A DNA stretch of 64,000 bases from Maribacter sp044594925 (GTDB lineage Bacteria > Bacteroidota > Bacteroidia > Flavobacteriales > Flavobacteriaceae), in contig NZ_CP138991.1 of assembly GCF_044594925.1 (NCBI RefSeq), positions 1 through 64,000 of the forward strand, in the 5' to 3' direction. Of this stretch, positions 1-12,500 are shown one piece after another. The notes below the pieces were generated by a model that was not told where the DNA came from, did not search any database, and saw only the letters and a list, made by a program, of their open reading frames with translations. Positions within the stretch are counted from its first letter, which is position 1; each line of letters begins with the position of its first letter. The position numbers and the translations under genes were made by a program.

Positions 1-12
1 ATATTTGCACCC
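1..12 (+). promoter_or_regulatory. Partial rRNA operon promoter (-7 element)
   Basis: The first 12 bases, ATATTTGCACCC, are identical to 20548-20559, the -7 region of the tRNA-Val(TAC) promoter. Together they fit the Bacteroidota consensus TAnnTTTG. The first T of the motif and any -33 TTTG element lie outside the window. Transcription of the rRNA operon should start a few bases after this box. Confidence 0.6.
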
Positions 13-257
13 GCTTTGAGAGATACTTGAGGTGATGAATAAAGAGCGAGAAGTGATTTATTCAGCAGGAGTTCATTGAAATATTGTGGAGAGAATAAGG
101 ACCGATGAAAAGCCTTCGGGTTTAGAGAGTCGGTTTTTAGGTAGAACAAAAGAATCATATAATCATTTGGAACGAAAGTTTCGGATAGAAGAATTAGATC
201 GAGAGAATCGGGGCCGGGGACGGACATTGGATTTGTTGGGACGAATATATACAGAAC
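13..257 (+). other. rRNA operon leader
   Basis: This is about 245 nt of transcribed leader between the promoter box and 16S. It holds one copy of a short motif, GTTCATTGAAATATTG (71-86), that recurs in both internal spacers of the operon. I see no protein gene here. The open frames on the minus strand extend into 16S and are shadows. Confidence 0.5.
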
Positions 258-1787
<1,530 letters not shown>

Positions 1788-1958
1788 CTAGAGATTGTCC
1801 TTTTAAGGACGGTCCCTGACATTTTCGAGACAAGTTTCCGGTCCCGTTTTTTCGATTTATAGTTCAAGTATCGATAGTAATGTTCACAAGAAGCTCCACA
1901 ATTATGATATATAGTAAATACGTTACATGTTCCTTTTAGGGAGTTGTAGTGTAGGGAC

Positions 1959-2032
1959 AGTCCCATAGCTCAGCTGGTTAGAGCGCTACACTGATAATGT
2001 AGAGGTCGGCAGTTCGAGTCTGCCTGGGACTA
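1959..2032 (+). tRNA. tRNA-Ile (GAT)
   Basis: A 74-nt cloverleaf in the 16S-23S spacer. The acceptor stem is AGTCCCA/TGGGACT, the anticodon arm CTACA-CTGATAA-TGTAG gives anticodon GAT, and the T arm contains GTTCGAGTC. The 3' CCA is not encoded. Ile-Ala spacers are standard in bacterial rRNA operons. Confidence 0.96.
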
Positions 2033-2049
2033 CGATGCAAGCTAAGCTT

Positions 2050-2221
2050 GCGGTCGATGGTTTTTGGTTGCTAGTTGATAGTAAAAAAAAAGGATTGTCG
2101 ACACGTTCATTGATTGAAATATTGAAGGAAATTTTAGAAGTTGAGACAAACTAGTTGTTGGTTCTTGGTTGATAGTTGATGGTTTTACTAGCAACGAACA
2201 ACGAACAACGATCAACTAACT
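2050..2221 (+). repeat. Short repeats and inverted repeats in tRNA-Ile/tRNA-Ala spacer
   Basis: The spacer holds degenerate copies of a GTTGnTnGTT unit: GGTTGCTAGTTGATAG near 2065, then GTTGTTGGTTCTTGGTTGATAGTTGATGG at about 2154-2182 (described here by unit). They are followed by the opposite orientation, ACTAGCAACGAACAACGAAC and ATCAACTAAC, at about 2188-2220. The two halves can pair into a long imperfect hairpin directly before tRNA-Ala. A second leader-like motif copy (GTTCATTGATTGAAATATTG) sits at 2105-2124. Confidence 0.55.
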
Positions 2222-2298
2222 GGGGGATTAGCTCAGCTGGCTAGAGCGCCTGCCTTGCACGCAGGAGGTCATCGGTTCGACTCCGATATTCTCCACCA
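2222..2298 (+). tRNA. tRNA-Ala (TGC)
   Basis: The acceptor stem is GGGGGAT/ATTCTCC with two G-U pairs. The anticodon arm CTGCC-TTGCACG-CAGG reads TGC, and the T arm is GGTTCGACTCC. A 3' CCA is encoded at 2296-2298, unlike the tRNA-Ile just upstream. It is the second tRNA of the rRNA operon spacer. Confidence 0.95.
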
Positions 2299-2384
2299 GG
2301 CAATGCCTGGAGATAATGTAGTTATCTTCATGTATTGAGTTTGAGTTCGATTGGATTTAATTGCCAATCGTGGCTCACGACAAC

Positions 2385-2401
2385 GTTCATTGACATATTG
2401 G
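2385..2401 (+). repeat. Third copy of the rRNA leader/spacer motif
   Basis: GTTCATTGACATATTGG lies about 125 nt before 23S. It matches 71-86 (GTTCATTGAAATATTG) and 2105-2124. One copy before 16S, one between the tRNAs and one before 23S suggests an antitermination or processing signal in the precursor. That role is inferred only from position. Confidence 0.45.
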
Positions 2402-2525
2402 AACAGGATATATAGCATTAGTGCTGTATATACCTAAAAAGAAAGAAACACGAATCTTAGTTGTATGCCTTACGGCATATGATGAAAGTAAAGAGTACGA
2501 ATAATAATAAGTAAGCAAATAAGAA

Positions 2526-5356
<2,831 letters not shown>

Positions 5357-5579
5357 ACGCATCCTCCGCTTTAGGGCGGGGGTGCAACTCCTTTTTTAAT
5401 TACTTATAAAATTGTATTTCTTTATTGTAACGATACAACGTTACTTTCTTTTTGGGTACCTGTTCCTTTATTATGTCATGCTTCGACTTCGCTCAGCATT
5501 CGCTAAGTTAAAGTCATAGTAGAAGCATTTAAAAAATTAGAACCTCAGGTTCCCCCTTTGGGGGCCAGAGGGCCAAAAT
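5357..5579 (+). other. 23S-5S spacer with two repeat-like hairpins
   Basis: No gene is visible in this 223-nt spacer. It contains ATGCTTCGACTTCGCTCAGCAT as a hairpin at 5478-5499. At 5549-5574 it contains a second hairpin whose core, GTTCCCCCTTTGGGGG, recurs exactly at 54984-54999 in the thyA-nupC gap. The second hairpin sits directly before 5S. Confidence 0.55.
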
Positions 5580-5690
5580 TTAGGTGGCCATGGCGACGGG
5601 GCACACCCCTTACCATTCCGAACAGGGAAGTTAAGACCGTTTGCGCCGATGGTACTGCTATACCAAGTGGGAGAGTAGGTAGCCGCCTTA
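5580..5690 (+). rRNA. rrf: 5S ribosomal RNA
   Basis: About 110 nt matching the bacterial 5S pattern. The terminal stem is AGGTGGCCATGGCG with GGTAGCCGCCT, and the gene carries CATTCCGAACAGGGAAGTTAAG, GCGCCGATGGTACTGC and GTGGGAGAGTAGGT. It is the last gene of the rRNA operon and is followed by a strong terminator. Confidence 0.95.
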
Positions 5691-5695
5691 CTTCG

Positions 5696-5731
5696 AAACC
5701 CCCTTCACAATACGTGAAGGGGGTTTTTTTA
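5696..5731 (+). terminator. Rho-independent terminator of the rRNA operon
   Basis: A perfect stem CCCCCTTCAC / GTGAAGGGGG with a short AATAC loop is followed by a run of seven T. Confidence 0.9.
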
Positions 5732-5857
5732 TACAGGAAAATTAAATGAAAAAATAATAATCTTCGTTTATAAAGTAAAAGAGTGTAGAGGACTATAATA
5801 ATCAGTTATTCATAGGTGTTAAACCGTAGTTTCTAGATGAGAATAAATTCTAATAAT

Positions 5858-6400
5858 TCAGTTTTTGAATATTGCTTCGTTGTAATTATAAGAAGCTAAG
5901 TATTCGTTTTTAAGACTACGAAGAAACTCTGATACAATGGGACGAGAAACGGAGTTAGGATGCAAACAATCATACTCCATATCACTATATACTTCTATTG
6001 CGATATACCAATTACCCTTTCTAGTTTCATAAAGTCCGTCCATAATTGGGTCTAATTCTGAATTTTGTAGAATAGCATCTACTGCTATGGGTATTAGATT
6101 AATAGTTTTGTTTGGAATATCAACTTCGTAAAAAGAGAAAAAAAACTGTTTATTAGCTAATGAAAAGGGGATATTGTCATAAACGTCTATATGTTCTAGT
6201 TTAAATTTGGTATTGACATAGTTATAAAATTCATTCGCTTCTTTAGGGTCTTCAAATACAAACATTTGTCGTTTTGGTAAACTTCTTTTGAATCTTTTAC
6301 CCTTGGTTAATTGGTAGTCTTTGATTTTAGGAGGAATACGTATTGGAATACAGGATTGAAAGGCTATTAAAATAAACAGGATTAGTACATTTTTCTTCAT
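5858..6400 (-). CDS. Small predicted lipoprotein of unknown function
   Basis: The protein is not recognised. With the start at 6400 it begins MKKNVLILFILIAFQSC, a typical signal peptide II with lipobox FQSC, so it should be a membrane-anchored lipoprotein of about 180 residues. An upstream ATG at 6421 adds seven residues before the signal and is less likely. The mature part is mixed alpha/beta in appearance, rich in Asn, Tyr and Phe, with no cysteine cluster or known motif that I can name. It is read away from the divergent sulfatase at 6508, about 107 nt apart, and so shares a promoter region but not an operon. Coding is supported by the clean signal peptide and full-length frame. Confidence 0.7.
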   Translation of the reverse strand: MKKNVLILFILIAFQSCIPIRIPPKIKDYQLTKGKRFKRSLPKRQMFVFEDPKEANEFYNYVNTKFKLEHIDVYDNIPFSLANKQFFFSFYEVDIPNKTINLIPIAVDAILQNSELDPIMDGLYETRKGNWYIAIEVYSDMEYDCLHPNSVSRPIVSEFLRSLKNEYLASYNYNEAIFKN

Positions 6401-6507
6401 GATATAACCTTCATTACGCAATACATGGTCTCAATAATTATACCGATTTATTGTTTATTACCATCGTTGTGTTATGATTTATTATTTTTATTTCAAATTC
6501 AAAGAAT

Positions 6508-8091
6508 ATGTACGCTCGACTTATCTTTCTAATCGTTATTATCTTTTTATTTTCTGGATGTGTAGTAAAGGGAACAAAAGAAATTATAAATCCTAATATT
6601 GTATTTATTCTTGTTGATGATTTAGGATATAAGGATTTGGGTTATACAGGAAGCTCCTTCTATGAAACTCCAAATATTGATCAGCTCGCTAGAGAAGGTA
6701 AAATATTTACCCAAGGATATGCGGCTAGTAGAGTTTGTAGTCCTTCAAGGGCTAGTATTATGACGGGCAAATTCACTGCAAGACACGGAATAACGGATTG
6801 GATCGGAGCTAGGTCTGGTTCGAATTGGCGAACTTTGGAACGCCATGATAAATTACTTCCGGCAACCTATGAGCATCAATTGTCATCAAAAGATATAACA
6901 CTGGCAGAGGCATTTCAGATGGCCGGGTATAAGACCTTTTTCTCGGGAAAATGGCACCTAGGTGAAGAAGGCTCTTATCCTGAGCATCATGGATTTGATA
7001 TTAATAAAGGAGGATGGTCCAAAGGAAGCCCAATGGGAGGGTATTTTTCCCCTTGGAACAATCCTAAATTAGAAAATCAGGAGAATGGAGAAAATCTTTC
7101 CATAAGATTGGCTAATGAAACGGCAAAGTTTATTGCTTCGGAAAAAGAAGATCCTTTTTTTGCATTTTTGTCTTTTTATGCAGTACATGGGCCTATACAG
7201 ACGGACAAAAGGAGATGGAGCAAGTATAGGAAAAAGGCAATACAAAGTGGAATAAGTGAAAACGGTTTTGAAATGGAAAGAGTGCTACCGATTAGACTTA
7301 CGCAAGACAATCCGGTTTACGCTGGTTTAGTCGAACGCATGGACGAAGCTGTTGGTATCGTATTAAGGTCATTAAGGGATAATGGTCTTGAAGAAAATAC
7401 AATTGTGGTTTTTACTTCTGATAATGGCGGTGTTGCATCGGGTGATGCTTTTTCTACTTCAAATTCACCATTAAGAGGCGGTAAAGGGTATCAATGGGAA
7501 GGTGGAATACGAGAACCTTTCATTATAAAAGTTCCATGGCTGGATAACGGTAGTTCAAAAATAGATACACCGGTCATAGGAGCTGATTTTTTTCCAACAC
7601 TTTTGGACTTAGCAGGGATTGATCTTTTGCCACAGCAGCACATAGATGGTATCAGTTTAAAACCACAACTCGAAGGAACGCAAGTTACAATCGATAGACC
7701 TCTATATTGGCATTATCCGCACTATGGTAATCAGGGTGGTAATCCCTCATCCATAATTCTAGAAGATAATTGGAAATTAATACATTATTGGGAAGATGGC
7801 ACTAGTGAATTGTATAAACTCTCTAATGACCTTGGAGAGCGTACTAATGTGGCAGAATTATATCCTGAAATTACAAAAGAAAAAGCTACTAAATTATTGA
7901 ATTGGCTCCATGCAGTGGATGCTCGTTATCCTGAAAAAGATACGCTGTACAACAGGCAAAAGCATCAAGCAAGACTACAAACGCTTTTGGAGAAAAAGTT
8001 GCCAGCTCTTGAAAAGGAACGTCGTCTTATGTTGTCCGAAGATTACGAGCCAAACCCAAGCTGGTGGGGAAGTATATCAACTAAGGATTAA
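6508..8091 (+). CDS. Lipoprotein sulfatase (type I, formylglycine-dependent)
   Basis: A 527-residue member of the S1 arylsulfatase family, which hydrolyses sulfate esters, commonly on algal polysaccharides in marine flavobacteria. The N-terminus has a signal with lipobox FSGC (Cys18), so it is probably surface or periplasm anchored. Metal-binding Asp37-Asp38 sit in ILVDDLGY. The catalytic signature CSPSRASIMTGK starts at Cys77, the residue matured to formylglycine. Other family blocks are FSGKWHLG, HGPI, FTSDNGG and PLYWHYPHYGN. The length is normal. There is no SusC/SusD pair, glycoside hydrolase or maturase beside it, so the substrate cannot be read from context. Its 3' end overlaps gltD, convergently, by 4 nt. 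Confidence 0.93.
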   Translation: MYARLIFLIVIIFLFSGCVVKGTKEIINPNIVFILVDDLGYKDLGYTGSSFYETPNIDQLAREGKIFTQGYAASRVCSPSRASIMTGKFTARHGITDWIGARSGSNWRTLERHDKLLPATYEHQLSSKDITLAEAFQMAGYKTFFSGKWHLGEEGSYPEHHGFDINKGGWSKGSPMGGYFSPWNNPKLENQENGENLSIRLANETAKFIASEKEDPFFAFLSFYAVHGPIQTDKRRWSKYRKKAIQSGISENGFEMERVLPIRLTQDNPVYAGLVERMDEAVGIVLRSLRDNGLEENTIVVFTSDNGGVASGDAFSTSNSPLRGGKGYQWEGGIREPFIIKVPWLDNGSSKIDTPVIGADFFPTLLDLAGIDLLPQQHIDGISLKPQLEGTQVTIDRPLYWHYPHYGNQGGNPSSIILEDNWKLIHYWEDGTSELYKLSNDLGERTNVAELYPEITKEKATKLLNWLHAVDARYPEKDTLYNRQKHQARLQTLLEKKLPALEKERRLMLSEDYEPNPSWWGSISTKD

Positions 8092-9554
8092 ACTCTCGGT
8101 AAATCTCCTTCGCCTTTTAGAGGTAGTTTAGATTCGCCCATAAGAAATGCATCTACATGGTGGGCTGCTTGCCTACCTTCTGAAATGGCCCAAACTATCA
8201 AAGATTGTCCTCGTCTTTGGTCACCTGCAACAAAGATGCCTGGCACATTTGTTTGGTAGTCGGATTCTGATGCCTTTACATTAGTTCTCGAATCTAATTC
8301 TAACCCTAATTGTTCTGCCACCGTTTTTTCCGAACCAGTGAAACCTAGTGCCAATAAAGCCAGCTCGCATTTCCATTCCTTTTCGGTTCCTTGTACCTCT
8401 CTTAATTCTGGTCGTTGTCCTGGTTTTTTTATCCATTCAACTTCCGAGGTAACCAATCCTTTGAGATTTCCATCACTATCACCTACAAAACGTTTTGTAG
8501 AAGTACTGAAGTATCGTTCGGCTCCTTCTTTATGAGATGAGCTTGTTCTTAGGCGCATGGGCCAAAAAGGCCAAGGTTGATCCTCTGGCCGATCTGTGGT
8601 GGCCATAGGCATAATTTCAAAATTTGATACCGATTTAGCACCGTGTCTAAAAGATGTTCCAATACAGTCAGACCCAGTGTCACCGCCTCCAATAACAATA
8701 ACATCTTTAGCTGTTGCCTTAATTTCATCGCCTAAATCCTTAATGCCGTCAACTCTTTTGTTGTTTTGACCTAAGAAATCCATAGCCTGTACAACTCCTT
8801 TAAGATCTGCTCCTTCTATAGGAAGTTTTCTTCTTACGGTGGCTCCGCCAGAGAGTACAATGGCGTCAAAATCCTTTTTAAGTTCGTTCGCCTTTATGTC
8901 AATACCGATATGAACACCACATTTAAATACAATCCCTTCTTCCTTTAAAACTTTTAGTCTTCTATCTATGACTTGCTTTTCCATCTTAAAATCAGGTATT
9001 CCGTACCTTAATAGTCCTCCTGGCTTTTGATCGCGTTCAAAAACAGTAACGGTATGGCCTGCTCTATTTAATTGTTGCGCGGTTGAAAGTCCCGCAGGAC
9101 CAGAACCCACTACAGCTATTTTTTTGCCAGTTCTGTTAAGTGGTGGTTTTGCAGTAATCCATCCTTTGTCAAAAGCTTTTTCGACTATATTCTTCTCAAT
9201 ATTTTCTATGGAAACTGGGTCTTCGTTTATTCCCAGAACGCAGGCTTCCTCGCATGGCGCTGGACACAAACGACCGGTAAATTCCGGAAAATTATTAGTC
9301 GAGTGTAGAATTTCACTAGCCTTTTCCCATTTTCCTCGATATACGGCGTCATTAAAATCTGGAATTAAATTTCCTAAAGGACAGCCACTATGACAAAAAG
9401 GAATTCCGCAATCCATGCATCTAGCCCCTTGGTTTTTTAGTTCTTTTTCTTTTAAAGGTACCGTAAATTCCTTATAGTTTTTTATGCGCTCCTCTACTGG
9501 TTTATAAGCTTCTACTTTTCTATCGAATTCCAAAAATCCTGTTATCTTTCCCAT
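8088..9554 (-). CDS. gltD: Glutamate synthase (NADPH) small subunit
   Basis: The beta subunit of GOGAT (488 aa) takes electrons from NAD(P)H and passes them through FAD and 4Fe-4S clusters to GltB. The N-terminal cluster cysteines are Cys46, 49, 54 and 58 (RCMDCGIPFCHSGCP) and Cys97, 101 and 105 (LCPAPCEEAC). The FAD-binding GSGPAGL lies near residue 150, the NADPH-binding GGGDTGSD near 290, and a C-terminal FVAGDQRRGQSLIVWA closes the FAD site. The gene lies 13 nt downstream of gltB on the same strand, so the two are one operon. Its 3' end overlaps the sulfatase by 4 nt. Length and motifs are complete. Confidence 0.96.
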   Translation of the reverse strand: MGKITGFLEFDRKVEAYKPVEERIKNYKEFTVPLKEKELKNQGARCMDCGIPFCHSGCPLGNLIPDFNDAVYRGKWEKASEILHSTNNFPEFTGRLCPAPCEEACVLGINEDPVSIENIEKNIVEKAFDKGWITAKPPLNRTGKKIAVVGSGPAGLSTAQQLNRAGHTVTVFERDQKPGGLLRYGIPDFKMEKQVIDRRLKVLKEEGIVFKCGVHIGIDIKANELKKDFDAIVLSGGATVRRKLPIEGADLKGVVQAMDFLGQNNKRVDGIKDLGDEIKATAKDVIVIGGGDTGSDCIGTSFRHGAKSVSNFEIMPMATTDRPEDQPWPFWPMRLRTSSSHKEGAERYFSTSTKRFVGDSDGNLKGLVTSEVEWIKKPGQRPELREVQGTEKEWKCELALLALGFTGSEKTVAEQLGLELDSRTNVKASESDYQTNVPGIFVAGDQRRGQSLIVWAISEGRQAAHHVDAFLMGESKLPLKGEGDLPRV

Positions 9555-9567
9555 CTCCTTTTTCGAT

Positions 9568-12500
9568 TTATATCGTTTGTAATTTTTCTTTTTCTAACCT
9601 GATCAATGCTTGTTTATACTCTTCTGGCAAAACCTTTATGAATTTAGGTAAATATGCTTCCCAATTTTCCAAAATCCGCTGTGCAAGTGGACTTAGTGTA
9701 GAATTATAGTGACTTTCAATTAGGTCCTTTAGCTGTTTAATATCATTATCCTCGGAAACTTTTAACAAATTCAAGGCCTCTGAATTACAACGTTTCTTAA
9801 ACGTTTTTTTCTCGTCGAGGACGTAAGCAATTCCGCCACTCATACCAGCGCCAAAATTTCTACCTACTTCTCCTAAAATAACCGCTATACCGCCAGTCAT
9901 ATATTCACAACCATGGTCTCCGATGCCTTCAACAACAGCCTTGGCGCCAGAATTACGAACACAAAATCTTTCTCCGGCTTTTCCATTAATGTAAGCCCTT
10001 CCCGCGGTTGCACCGTAAAGTGTAACATTTCCTGTAATGACATTGTCTTCGGGGACAATAGTAGAGTTTTCTGGAACCTTAATGACCAGTTTGGCACCTG
10101 ACAATCCTTTTCCTAGATAGTCATTGGTATTTCCATTAACAATCATGGTAAGACCTCTAGTGGCAAATGCTCCAAAGCTTTGTCCGGCAGAACCAGTAAA
10201 ATTAAGTTTCAACGTGTTGATTGGCAGTCCTTGAGCTCCGTAAACTTTGGATATCTCGTTGCTCACGATAGCACCTACGGCTCTGTCTGTATTGCAAATA
10301 GGAAAGTCTAATGTTAGTTTTTCCTTCCTGAACAATGATGGATTCGCTTTTGCGATGATATCGAACTCTATTGATTTGTCAATGTCGTGCTCTTGTTTTT
10401 GAGTATTGTAAAACTTAGTCCCGGCTGGTACGTCTACTTGATGTAATATTGGGGTTAGGTCTATACCGGCGGCTTTATAGTGTTCAATAGCCTTTTTACG
10501 ATCTAGTTTTTGCACTTGACCTACCATTTCATTGACCGTTCTAAAACCAAGCTCTGCCATAATTTCTCGTAGCTCTTGCGCTACAAAATACATATAGTTC
10601 ACTACGTGTTCTGGTTTTCCTTTGAATTTCTTTCTTAGTTCCGGATTCTGCGTAGCAATACCAACGGGGCATGTGTTTAAATGACAAACACGCATCATTA
10701 TACATCCTGAAGCCACTAAAGGTGCGGTGGCAAAACCAAATTCTTCTGCACCTAAGAGACATGCTATGGCAACATCTCTGCCTGTTTTTAACTGACCGTC
10801 ACATTCTAGGACTATCCTATTCCTAAGATCGTTCATTACCAGAGTTTGCTGTGCCTCGGCAATACCAAGCTCCCAAGGGAGTCCGGCATGTTTTAATGAT
10901 GTTAAAGGCGATGCGCCCGTACCGCCATCAAATCCAGAAACCAGAACTACATCGGCCTTAGCTTTTGCAACACCTGCCGCAACCGTACCAACACCCACCT
11001 CCGAAACTAATTTTACATTGATTCTAGCTTCTCTGTTGGCCGATTTTAAGTCATATATTAATTGCGATAAATCTTCAATAGAATAAATATCATGGTGGGG
11101 TGGTGGTGATATAAGACCAACCCACGGAGTAGAATTTCTAGTTTTGGCAATGGCAGGATTTACCTTGGGTCCGGGTAGTTGCCCACCCTCACCTGGTTTT
11201 GCGCCTTGGGCCATTTTTATTTGAATCTCTTTAGCATTTGATAGGTAGTTGGATGTAACGCCAAACCTACCTGAAGCAACTTGTTTTATGGCACTGTTTC
11301 TCCAGTCTCCTGTTGCGTTTTTATAAAAACGATTTTCATCTTCCCCGCCTTCTCCGGAATTACTTTTACCTCCAATACGGTTCATGGCAATAGCAAGATT
11401 TTCATGTGCTTCTTGGCTGATTGAACCATAAGACATGGCACCCGTTTTGAAACGTTTTACGATTTCTGTCCATGGCTCAACATCCTCTAATGGAATAGGG
11501 TCATAATTTGAGAACTCAAAAAGCCCTCTTATAGTCATAAGGTTTTGAGATTGCTCATTAACCATTTTAGAAAATTCCTTGTACGTATTTGGCTCGTTAC
11601 CTCTAACCGCTTTTTGAAGTTTAGCTATACTTAATGGATTGAACATGTGTTTCTCCCCATCACGCCTCCAGCGATATTCGCCGCCAATTTCTAAATCTAA
11701 ATTGGCTGCTACTTCTTTGTCCTCAAAAGTGTTTTGATGTCTTTTAGAAATTTCTTTCTCAATCTCATAAAGTCCGATACCTTGAATTCTGGTTGGCGTA
11801 TTTGGAAAGTACTTTTCTACCACTTTGGTGTTTATTCCTATACACTCAAAAAGTTGAGAACCTCTATAGGAGTTAAGGGTAGATATTCCAATTTTATTCA
11901 TCACTTTAAGGATGCCTTTCCCAACTGCCTTGTTGTAATTCTTAATAGCTTCGTCAAAGGTGAATTCAGTAATATCCAGTTCTTCAATTTGTTCTCCGAT
12001 AATTTCATTTACCAGATACGGGTTAACGGCGCTTGCACCAAAACCGAACAATAATGCAAAATGATGCACCTCACGTGGTTCTGCAGATTCAATAATGACG
12101 CTGAGCTTAGAGCGTTTTCCTAATTTTTGAAGACCGCTATTGACAAAAGAACAGGCTAGTAAAGCAGGAATGGGAGCATTATTTTTGTCTACATTTCTAT
12201 CCGATAAAATAATGATATTAGTGCCATTGTCCACCGCTTTAGAAGCTTGGTCTAAAATGGATTTTAAGGCATCTTCTAGACCGTTATGACCTTTATTAAT
12301 TTCATATAATATTGGAATGGACGTTACTTGATAATCCGGACTAACATCATAGTTTTTTATTTTATCTAAATCTTCTTTTGAAATTACGGGGTTCTGTATT
12401 TTTAGTTTTCTACAATGTAGTTCTGAAGATTCAAAAATATTATGGTCGCTACCTAAAGTAAGACTTATATCCGTTATAAGTTCCTCTCTAATACCATCTA

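Noticed and set aside
2050..2221. CRISPR-like array
   Set aside because: The units are short, overlapping and irregular, without unique spacers of constant length, and lie inside the rRNA operon.
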